A stretch of 64,000 nt of DNA from Symsagittifera roscoffensis (taxonomy: Eukaryota > Xenacoelomorpha > Acoela > Convolutidae), in assembly GCF_963678635.1 (NCBI RefSeq), contig NC_087068.1, forward strand, positions 3,720,001 through 3,784,000. Reading direction: 5' to 3'. The notes under the pieces are model-generated. The model was not told the DNA's origin. It saw only the letters and a list, made by a program, of their open reading frames with translations, and searched no databases. This document shows positions 44,139 through 54,200 of the stretch, piece by piece; position 1 is the first letter of the stretch; each line of letters begins with the position of its first letter. Both the position numbers and the translations under genes were made by a program.

Positions 44139-46334
44139 CTATAGCCTTAGTGTCAGCTCCCTACTTCTAAACTCGTCGCGCGTGTTTATTGCCGGTCTCT
44201 CTTTCCTAATGTGCAGCGCCTCTAATGTAAGTAACTTGATGCTGCTGGACGCCTGGTCGATTATTTTCCAATTAAACTCAGACTTACCACGCTCACTACC
44301 ACACTGCCTTATATGCTGTCCAACTGGGGTTTCCTCTTTTCGGTGTTCCTCAATCCTTGTGGTAAGATGTCGAACCGTCTGGCCAACATAGATGGATTTG
44401 CACCCACAACATTCAAGTCTGTACACCAATTTTGATTTCAGTTTACTGGAAAAGGAGGATTTTAGAGAGGGCATACAAGTTTTCAATTTCCTCGTCGTGA
44501 ATATTATCAGCGCATTGGTGATATCGCGCACTTTTTTTGGTAATATCTGACTGTGATTCCCCCTATATTTGACCATCAAGATGGGTGGTGAATCACTGCT
44601 ATAATCACAGGGCTTCTTTTTCTCAGCCATGTTCTTTTTGTTTTTGCCCTCGCTGATGATCTTTTCAAGGGCATGGGATGCAACCCGCGACGACCAACTT
44701 TCCGGATATTGGTTATCCAACCGCTGCTGACGGTTGATTTTCATGGCTTTATCATATTCTTCCCGTGTTGACGTACTGCGGAAAACCCGGTGAACAGTTC
44801 CTTCAATCACACTTCTCTTGTACTGAAGGGGGGCGCAGCTTCTAAAATTGAGTATGGTACCTGTATCTGTTGGTTTTTGAAACCACCCACAGCTAATTTT
44901 CCTGCTTTTGTCAATACTAATTTGTAAATCCAAAAATGCCAAAGTTCCGTTTGTGTTTGGTGTCTCTATTGTGAACTGTAAATTTGGATGTAGTAAGTTT
45001 GCAGCCCGTAGCACTTTTTCAGGATCACCCTTCACTTTTCTCACTATATCATCAACGTAACGGAGAAACAATTTAGATTGTTGCCCTGACTTATTTTTCT
45101 CCCTTATTGTGATGCTTTTTCTGCAGTACCAGACCGTTTTACTTATATTTCGATACTCATCATCTGATATATCACCGCATTTTACGTGATACCAGTTCAA
45201 ACAGCATTCACATTCTACACCTTTTGACCTGTACGTGACTTTCTTATTGCACTCGGGACATATTCCGTGAAGATCTTTCTCGGGCAAAAACAATTCGGGA
45301 ATATCCCTTGATAGTGCAGTTTCGTACTGCTTCAGCCAAAGAATTGCTAAAATAACGGCAAGAGATGCCCCCATTGCCAAACCATCTTTCTGAACGTACC
45401 ATGTTTCATTGCACTTGAAATGGACTTGACTAACTGCCATGTTCAACAGTCTCTTCATGGTTTTCCTAGCAATTGATGGTGATTTATCTTGCTCATACAG
45501 TTTTCTCAGAGCTATGTCTATCGCTTCTTTCAGTGGAACATTTGTGTACAAACTCTTCACATCTAGAGATATCAAGTTTTCATTGGGCTCAAGATTAGTG
45601 CTCTCTAAGATTTCTCTCGCATCTAGTGAGTATGTTTCGATGTTTGCGCCCTCAATTTTCTCAAAAAATTTAGCATGAACCTTGTTCAAGTTATAATAAG
45701 AGCTACCAGGCAAGGAGAGGACCGATCTTAATGGGGTATTCACTTTATGCACTTTCGCCAACCCATAAAGCCTGGCGGGCTGCCCCCCAGTAGACCTCAT
45801 CCTTGTGTAGAGACTCTCATTTATTTCATCTTTTTTCCTCATAGCCAACAACTCCTTATTGATGTCTCTTTCTATCTTCAAAACAATCGCATCACTTGTT
45901 CCTTTACTTTTGCTGAATTGATTTGAATCTAATGTATCCGACAATCTGTTCTCGTAGGTGTCCTTTCTCATTACACAAAAACCCACCCCTTTGTCATACG
46001 GTACCGCAACTAATCCAACACTCTTAAGATACTTTCGGGCCTTCTCAACGCCTTTGTCAGATGGTGTTTGTTTCACCCTCTTAGCATAGGCTTTTGCCAC
46101 AGCTTCGATCTCACAAAGGGCCTCCCCGGGGACTTTACGATTTTTGAGATCCGATAGAAAGATGTCAATGTCGGCGAGAAAGTGTGTCTCATTAAATTTA
46201 TCCCTGACGGGATGCTTTGGCGCTAATGCCAACACTTGTTGTACCCAATTTGGTAATTCAACATCGTCAAGAGCTCTTACCGAACCCTCATCTTGCTTCC
46301 CTAGAGGTCGGTCTTGCCTTTCTGATAGTTTCAT
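44139..46334 (-). CDS. Penelope-like element protein: RT with internal PHD finger, plus GIY-YIG endonuclease
   Basis: Uninterrupted 731-aa frame, the expected length range for a PLE plus about 50 aa. It copies element RNA into DNA and nicks the target. Motifs in order: RLYGLAKVHK (188-197), a PLE hallmark; RT motif A LISLDVKSLYTNVP (254-267); motif B KDGLAMGAS (316-324); a PHD-type finger (357-404); RT motif C RYVDDI (425-430); and GIY-YIG endonuclease (637-718) with LVYRL, CCGCKSIYVGQT, R660, the LEALHI glutamate and PAIN. The finger reads C359-x2-C362, C375-x2-C378-x4-H383-x2-C386 and WYC404, but the last ligand is Ser407 instead of Cys. PHD fingers read histone tails, so a role in chromatin targeting can be inferred. 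The absence of stops suggests recent activity. The first ATG is used; terminal-repeat sequence lies just upstream. Confidence 0.92.
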   Translation of the reverse strand: MKLSERQDRPLGKQDEGSVRALDDVELPNWVQQVLALAPKHPVRDKFNETHFLADIDIFLSDLKNRKVPGEALCEIEAVAKAYAKRVKQTPSDKGVEKARKYLKSVGLVAVPYDKGVGFCVMRKDTYENRLSDTLDSNQFSKSKGTSDAIVLKIERDINKELLAMRKKDEINESLYTRMRSTGGQPARLYGLAKVHKVNTPLRSVLSLPGSSYYNLNKVHAKFFEKIEGANIETYSLDAREILESTNLEPNENLISLDVKSLYTNVPLKEAIDIALRKLYEQDKSPSIARKTMKRLLNMAVSQVHFKCNETWYVQKDGLAMGASLAVILAILWLKQYETALSRDIPELFLPEKDLHGICPECNKKVTYRSKGVECECCLNWYHVKCGDISDDEYRNISKTVWYCRKSITIREKNKSGQQSKLFLRYVDDIVRKVKGDPEKVLRAANLLHPNLQFTIETPNTNGTLAFLDLQISIDKSRKISCGWFQKPTDTGTILNFRSCAPLQYKRSVIEGTVHRVFRSTSTREEYDKAMKINRQQRLDNQYPESWSSRVASHALEKIISEGKNKKNMAEKKKPCDYSSDSPPILMVKYRGNHSQILPKKVRDITNALIIFTTRKLKTCMPSLKSSFSSKLKSKLVYRLECCGCKSIYVGQTVRHLTTRIEEHRKEETPVGQHIRQCGSERGKSEFNWKIIDQASSSIKLLTLEALHIRKERPAINTRDEFRSRELTLRL

Positions 46335-46419
46335 TAGCTTCTTCTGATGTGTCTATTTGACTGTTGTTGTTTGTCTTTGTAGTAATATAGTAAATCGTAA
46401 TATATTAGTAATATAGTAA

Positions 46420-46668
<249 letters not shown>

Positions 46669-46964
46669 TAGGCTTCAGAGCATTAGCTCTAGGGAATTTC
46701 ACCCCTTTTACAGTCCATGTTTTATCTCAGTTTGTTGTAAACATTGCAGTTTACACATCTGCATAAGAGTTTCCATGTACATTTGTTGACTTCACTGTAC
46801 ATTTTTTTGAAGTATTTCTGGTATATGTAGGTCAGAGTCGCTTTGCTTGGTCTAAGGCTAAAAGTTGGGCAGGCTCGGATAAGACAGTTGTATAGATGTT
46901 TCACTCGTCTGAAAAAATTGTCGTCCGTTCTTTGCAAGCGGCTTTTTGGGATTTGAAATTCGCC

Positions 46965-49536
46965 TCATGATGACTGTCGGGTGATTTTGCATGATTCAGA
47001 TGGTTTTCGTTCTATTTCTACATCGGAACGATTTTCAAGGAGGGCTATTGGTATTAAAATGTCGTGCATTTCCATGTATAGGTTCAAAGGAAGAAGGTTC
47101 AGGTCCTTCAGTCTTTCAGTATAAGTTTTGCTTGTCCCCAAAATCCATTTTGTTGCTAACTTTTGAACTCGTTCGAGTTGTTCCATTTTCGATCTGCTAG
47201 GAGTCCATGCTTGGGATGCGTATGTTACTATGGGTACTACATACCCAGTATATGCGTTAAGCCTGGTGGTCCCACTGCTTTTCATAGTCAGATTACGTTT
47301 AATCTGGAAGAGAGCACTAATTGCTTTGGATGTCCGACGAGAGCAATTTTTGTTCCATGTGAGCTTGTTGGACACAATCAGTCCTAGGTCACGCTGTGAG
47401 TTTACTGAGGAAAGATTTTTGTTCAGAGACTAGCTTTTAAATCACCTTTGATGCCGAGGAGCGTTGATTTTTTGATGTTGGTTTGCATTTTGTTTTCATG
47501 TAGCCATTTCTCTACTTTCAGAGTTGCAGTGTCAAGGGAAGTTTGATTTAGTAGAATGGCCTTAAAGTCATCTGCGTACCCAAAACTGTCTGTGTCAATC
47601 ATGGTTTCAGGTAGATCGTTTATGAAAAGTAAGAACAGCAGCGGTCCCAGAATTGAACCTTGCGGAACTCCACTGGTGACTTCTTTTAGGGTTGAGCTAC
47701 AGTCTTCAATCTTAACGCATTGCTTTCTGTTGTTGAGGTATGAATATATCAGTGATAACAATTTCCCGCCAATTCCAAAAATTTTGATCTTCGTGAGCAG
47801 AATATCATGAGGTACAGTGTCGAATGCCTTGGCAAAATCCAAGTATAGAACTGCAAGTTCTTGTACATCCTGTTGATTGTTCAATTCGTATATTCGGTCA
47901 AGAAATAGAAGAAGTTGAATTGTGGCGGATCTACGCTTTCGAAATCCATGTTGACTTTCATGTAATCTGTATTTCACTTTAGTATAGAGTTTGTCAAATA
48001 TTATTTTTTCAAGCAATTTTGAGCAGCAGCAGAGTAGGCTGATTGGTCTATAGCAACTGACATCGGTCTTACTTCCTTCCTTGAAAACAGGGGTTACTTC
48101 ACTAATTTTCCATATTTCAGGAAATTTTTTTTTGTGAAGGCAGGTTTGAAATATAAGGGTAAGTGATTTGCTTAGAGTTTTGTGACATGATTTCAAAATG
48201 AGATTGCCAATGTTGTCGTGTCCCATTGATTTATTGACATTAAGTTGCCTCATTATTTCGCTAACTTGACTTTGGTCAACAATAAATCTATTCAGCTCAC
48301 TTTTTGGAAAGAGGATACCGGTTTGATGTTCTTTTGTACGACGAAATAGTCATTGAACAATTCACATTTTTCTCTTTCATTTGATGATTCAGTATTTCCG
48401 TCTTTGACCGTCGAAGGAATTGTTGGGGTCTTGCGTATGCATTTAAGGTATTTTTGAATTTTGCTGAAAGTTCTTCCTTCTAGGACGGTTTTTTCATATT
48501 CCGCTAGGTCATCTTCGGAAAACCTTTGAATATCTTTTTCAAGTTTTTTGATCTTCAATAGTCTTTCGAGACCTTGTTTTGGTTTTCTTTTCATTGTTTG
48601 AAGTTTTTTGATGAGGTGGGAGGTGGCCGGCGTGATCCAGGGTTGTAACCTTGATCGATGCTCAGTTATTCTAGGTACAAATTTTTCGATTTTTTCCCAC
48701 AGCCATTCGTACCATTGTCGGATAATTTCGTTCACGTTACTGTAGCAGTACGGGATAAACGGTTCAGTTTCTATTGAAGAATTTAAGCTGTCCCAGTCTG
48801 CTCGTTTGAAAGCATATCGATGATTTGTTATTTTTGGAAGGTTAATGCAGCTAAAGGCGGCAATTGTGGTGTAGAGTGGTTTGTGGTCAGAGAACTGACT
48901 AGTTAGTTTATCTCGAATATTCCTGTCGATTTGATTTAATTCTGGATTGTCGCAAAGCAGCACGTCTAGTTGAGTTGGTGCATGTTGTGAAAGATTTAGT
49001 TCAACTAATTTGTCCAGTAGTTGACTCTCGTATATGTCAGATGAGGAGAGTGCTTCCCAGTATGTTTGTGAGAAGTTGATGTCACCGGTGAGTATTAAGT
49101 CACAGAGGTCATTTTTGTTGGCTAGTTTGAGATTTGCCATTTCATTCATCAACGTTAAGAAACTTTCAGTGGACCATTGGTATGTGCTAGGAGTGGGTGC
49201 ATTATAAACACAGTTTAAGATAATTGATCTGTTATTGGAATGTATCTCTATGATGAGATAATCAGACTTGAGACTCTCAATGGAATGTAAGTCATGTGAG
49301 ATTTCATTTTTGATGGCAATGAGTACACCACCGTGCTTTGTTTTTCTGTTATCTGATGTTTTTCGATCATTGCGATATACTTGATGGTTCTCTAGGAAGA
49401 GCGAGGCAGTTGTTACGTCTTTTGTGAGCCAGGTTTCACAGAGACATATAATATCGTATTCTGAGTTTGCTATTGCGTTTGACAATTTCATTCTCCTGTT
49501 TACATCCAGGATACTTCTGGTGTTGAATGTCAACAT
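46965..49536 (-). pseudogene. LINE ORF2: AP endonuclease + reverse transcriptase, two frameshifts
   Basis: 49536-48292 encodes an AP-like endonuclease: LTFNTRSIL, CLCETWL, HGGVLIAIK, LTGDIN and the catalytic FSDHKPL. 48253-47423, in another frame, encodes the RT: FKEGSKTDVSCYRPISLL, VLYLDFAKAFDTVPHDILL (motif A), TSGVPQGSILGPLLFLLFIN (motif B) and FGYADD (motif C). 47375-46965, in a third frame, is the thumb/C-terminal part (YVVPIVTYASQAW). The frame changes near 48270 and 47400 show a disabled but recent copy. Layout and motifs fit the Jockey superfamily (CR1/L2/Rex1 side); the exact clade is not resolved. It presumably reverse-transcribed its own RNA at nicked target DNA. Confidence 0.88.
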
Positions 49537-49551
49537 TTTCGTCGGTGTGAG

Positions 49552-50460
49552 TCATCCGGTAATGGCAACATCACCAGCTTGGTCTGCATTATTATCGGTT
49601 TCCTGGGAAGTTTTCCTTTCTTCGTAAACAATCCATTTATCGTTTTCTTTCAATACTAGTTTAAGATTTCTGATTTTTATCTTCCTCGGGTCGTGATTTT
49701 TTACTATCAGTTCCCTCCTTTTCTTGAGACAATTGTTTTCCTTTTCGGTATCCGCCTTGGATAAATCGGGACTGACGAAGACCCGAAGTTCCGAGAAGTC
49801 TTTTAGCTTGGAAGTCGATTTTAGGATCAAATTTTTACTTATGCTACTCTCGGTGTTGAACAGCAGGGTACGAGGCCCCTTATCGGGATTGAATTTTCCA
49901 ATCCGAGTTACCTTGGATAATTTTCGGTCGTCAATTTGGAGGAATGCAAGTATTCTGTCGATTGTCCCCAGATCTTCTTGCATTCGTTCAATGTCGTTTT
50001 TTTCTTTGCTTTCGGGAACACTGCGTATTCGGATACCAAGTTGAGCTTTTGGTACAGTTGGCGAATTAACCACTCTTCCTGGGCTTACGTTTCCCACGGC
50101 TGCTCGGAAATTGTTGGGTTTTTCTTTAAGTGTTTTCATATCGGCTTGTACTTGAGTGATGACAGTGCTGGATTGCTACATGTTTTCGGTGAGAACCTTC
50201 ATTTGTAGTTGCAGGTTATCAAGTTGTTCGTCAAGTTTGTTACTTGTTGTAGTTTTGTTTTTGACAAGATCGTCACGTTTGGGTTTGCAGTCATTGCAGA
50301 TGTGGAGGAGGTTATCATTCAGTTTGATGAGGACTTTGACTTCATCGTTAGTGAACATAGTGCATTCAGGGGATAGATGTAGGACCTTGTCACATGTATA
50401 ACATGAGAACTTAGGTCCCATTTTGAGTTTTCTGTTACAGCTGTTGCAGTTTTCTCGCAT
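49552..50460 (-). pseudogene. LINE ORF1: PHD-like zinc finger, coiled coil and RRM-like region, one nonsense codon
   Basis: A single minus-strand frame of about 303 codons with one TAG at 50176-50178. The N terminus (50460-50330) has CNSCNRKL, CYTCDKVLHLSPEC and HICNDC, a PHD- or treble-clef-like C/H pattern. A short helical stretch follows, then an RRM-like or L2/CR1-ORF1-like segment: LGIRIRSVPESKEK, LGTIDRILAFLQI, VTRIGKF and RTLLFNTESS. ORF1 proteins of this kind bind element RNA. It ends 15 nt before the ORF2 start and is in the same frame. Confidence 0.75.
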
Positions 50461-50584
50461 TTTGATTTATGTTCGCTTGTAGGTTTTAAGGGTGTTTTCT
50501 TGAGATGATGTGATATACTTATAGAACAAATACTAGATCGAAGTAGTAATAATAGAGATAGAGATAGGATAAGTCTTAGAGTCT

Positions 50585-50715
50585 AAGACCTGGACAACAA
50601 AGTCCAGTTCTTAGTCAGGGGATATAAGACCGGGACAACAAAGTCCAGTTCTTAAATTGGGGAGAAAAGACCGGGACAAAAAAGTCCAGTTCTTAAATTG
50701 GGGAGAAAATTCTTT
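50585..50715. repeat. Tandem repeat (about 45-bp unit x3) in the LINE 5' region
   Basis: The unit containing agaccgggacaacaaagtcc and agttcttaaattggggagaa occurs three times with small changes, upstream of LINE ORF1. It resembles 5'-UTR monomer repeats that drive LINE transcription; that role is inferred. Confidence 0.7.
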
Positions 50716-50844
50716 CCAAAGATTTGCTGCAACTGTCAATTAAATATTCAAGACATGCATTGAGCCCAGCAGCATTGTTTGAATTTTGACAACACACGAA
50801 GATAAGCAACGGTTTTACCATTTAACCCTATTTAATAAGTTTAA

Positions 50845-50993
50845 ACAGTAACGTTGTTTTCGACCCGATGTTAGGAAGACCACCAAAAGAACTGGCTGTG
50901 AAAAGCATGTCGAGCTTTGTTTAGACGCTGACCAGTCGTTTTATAGCTTAGCTTTATTTTCCGTCGATATGTACTTCCGGGTGAATGTTACAA
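50845..50993 (-). repeat. Right terminal repeat, outer part
   Basis: Reverse complement of 33694-33855 (ccgtcgatatgtacttccgg, gaccaccaaaagaactggct and others). Its outer end (gaatgttaca, to about 50993) lies only about 255 bp upstream of the OSTC start codon. A 12-nt stretch of the left copy (cgtctctaccaa) is absent here. Confidence 0.78.
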
Positions 50994-51247
50994 TAAAGGA
51001 ATAATCGTCTTTTTAGAAGGGAGAAGAAGACATACTTGTTATTGAAAAGGATTGACAATTGAAGCTTCGATACAAAAAAAATAGGTGTTTTTAGTTTTTT
51101 TTGGACTCAAAAGTTTTTGTCCTATTTTTTTTCGGCTAGCTTCCGTGCCAATTTTTGCTGTATTTTCAAGTTGTGCGAAGCTTCGTTCAGTCTCTGTCCA
51201 AAATATCTGTGTCATAAATAATCGATGGTTGCTGGTTTTTCAGAACT

Positions 51248-54200
51248 ATGGAGTCTTTGGTATCTGTGCCGTTCGTGTTCTTAGAATGTCCACATTTGAA
51301 GTTAAAGAAGCCATCCTGGTTACGCATGCCCTCGCCAATGTTCATGTTTGCAGTTGTTGTTATCGCTTACTTTCTCTTTACAGCAGGTAATCAAGTAAGA
51401 CATCGAAATAATTTATTCAATTTGATGTTTATATTTAGCTGCATATTTGCTGGAAAAGGGCCGTTAAATACAATCATTGTTAATGGAATTTTAATTTTAC
51501 TTAGAGTTTGATACATCACTATAAGAATATCAGACTTCTTTACAGATAGGTCATCCAGTATGAAGATGTCATGGAAGCTCAAATTAAGCTAATAAATCGA
51601 ATGTATGTTGAAAATTAAACGTGTAAAGTTAATCGATCAATTCGCCAAGACTAATGAATCTCAAAAGCTCATCTGATTGACTCAACTTGGCGAAGGAATC
51701 TTTGGGAAAGATGACTTCTATGAAGTTGGCATTTCATTTGATTCTACTGGGCGGATTTGGCTGAAAGTTTGAGACTAGGCCTTTTGAGCATCCCTATGGT
51801 TCAAATTCAATAATGACATCTCATAACTTTAGACTCAAATTGAGTTTTTTTGCTAGAAAATGTGAAGTCGGCTACTGATTCAATTTTGTAGTTTAAGTTC
51901 AAAAAACAAAATACAAAAGCTTCCAGTCTGTATAAAATACTCAACAGATCGTTTGCCGAACTAAAAAAGAGTGTTTTCGAAGGAGTTTTTTTAAACGTGG
52001 ATAAAAATTTTCTTCTCATTTTTCCTGAATCACTACGAGGCCAAACTGTGCACTGGATAGGCGAATAATTTTGTGTCTGTATGTTCCTGGATTCCAAAGA
52101 CAAGTCTTTAAAGATGTTAAAATTTTGTCAGAACGATCAAAGGAAAGTAAAGAACAAAAGAAGAACAAAGGGAGCGTCCTTGCTGCGGAATCCGCATACA
52201 ATGCACAAAATGCACAGTTTGGCCTTGTAATGATTTGTTTATATTTAATTTTCATGCCGGGTTAGACAGCCAATTAGATTCATTCAATGTTTTGGAATTA
52301 GGGTGGCTCGAAAATATTATCAAATATTCATCCCCTTATGTGCGTAAGAGTCAAATTTTAAATCTGTTGCCAATTTTACAGACCTGTACAGAGGGGGAAA
52401 AACGGATATTTTTCAAAACTTTGGAAATCAGATAGTCATAAAATAAATTAAGTTCACACAATTGAATGCTGCAGGCACGCTAATTCTGCAGACACGCTAA
52501 TTCTGTGCTGCAGGCACGAAGCCGTCAAAAAAGAGGATAAACGGTAGTCCGACAATTTCGCAAGTAGAAATTTTTCCAAGCTGAAAGTTTTACTTAGCAA
52601 ACTCCTGTCCTTACTCAAACAGCTGATCTTTATATCTCAAGAATGTTTGGATGCGTACCAAGAAACCTTTGTGCGAAATGCGCAACCTTAGTGGCTACAA
52701 CTTGAAATGTGAATTACATATGCGCAGCGTAGTGCCTTATTACAATATTTTTTTCGCTAAGTAAAATTCTCATAAAAATGACACATTTGCTTTTTATATT
52801 TTGTTTACTTTTGCTGCATAGCATTATGTTTAGAGGCTCAATATGAAGCTAATGTATTTACACTTGCGTCAGCTTAGTGTATTGTTACGAACCTTCTTAG
52901 CCTAGTTGTTGTGATAAACTTATTAAATAGTTTGAGATGGGTATGTGCTGGTGATCACCTGGCTGGACGTTGCACACTTCCTGACCTGCCCGAAGTGGAC
53001 CACTGGTCTTCAGGTAGCGTGCCATCCACGATCTGGTCTGGACCCCGCTTTGGATTTCTGGTCTCCTGGTGTGGAACCCGTAGCCCGATCTTGACTCTGG
53101 CTCTCCCCTTCTGCCTTCGTTATCTCTACGTCTGGGTGAGACCCCTCCTACGTTAGGCATGCAATTGTTTGCCTCTTTCTTCTCGACAGTGTTTCTGGTT
53201 TTAGCTTTCAACCGTGTGCAGAACGATCACAACCCTGTTGGATCTACACACATGCTGCTGCTGGCTCGCGAGAAACCTGATCCACAATCACGACAAGAAC
53301 TGCGGTCACGCAAGTTTAAACTCAACTCAAAGTTGTCGTTTTATAACATTTCTATGCTCCTTCTTTTATGCGCTGGTGATATTGAAAGTAATCCTGGTCC
53401 GTCTGTCGACCCTACTCAGTTGTCCAGATTTGTTAACGCCGCGGAGATCTTAGTCGGGTCGTCTGTTGCCATCTCGGACCTAACCTCCGGTATCTATGAT
53501 GCTTCTATCCTCAAAGTTGACAACGATCGCTTCTTTGCTCACTTTCGTAGTTGGAATAAAAGCTCTGACTCCTGGGTCAACCTGGATCAAATTTTCCGGC
53601 TCCCTGATGGTTATGTTCCGATAGGCCGGTATTCTCGCGGTCCTATTTGCCTTCTCGCGTCTCCTGTCTCCAGTCCTATCTCTGTCGCTTTAACGAGTTC
53701 TCCTTCTCGGGATGCTCCTGTTAGCTCTGGCCTCTCTCAAGCGATGTCAAGTATGACGATCTCGGCTGAGCTCGCCGAAAGCGCTGTGCCGGATCTTTCT
53801 GACGTCATGTCTTCCAGAGTTGACACTGTCCGGTTCGTTCCGATTTCTCTTCGTAACGAGTGGTCTGAGGTTGTTGGTCACGCCCTTGACAACTGCGCCA
53901 CCGCTCCGGACAATCTGAAAAACTGGACTCGGTTGCTCATGCTCCCCAAATGTATCTTGAAAGCCCCTCACCGCGGAGGCAAGTCTCACGTCGCTAATAA
54001 CTGCAGAGACATTCGCCAAAGAATCAAGTCCTGGAAGGAGGGCAATATTTCGGACCTCTGGTCTAACGCTACCAAAAGACCTAAAGAGCGAACGAAGAAA
54101 AACAGCAAACCTTCTCCTGACTTTAATGTCCGCAGAGCCAAAGAGCTAGCAGGCCTCGGTCAGTTCGGCAGAGCAGCTAAAGCCCTGTGTTTTGATGGCC

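Noticed and set aside
52911..53156. 81-aa plus-strand frame just upstream of the RLE-LINE ORF
   Set aside because: Different frame, no motif, ends just before the ORF start; more likely leader sequence of the LINE.
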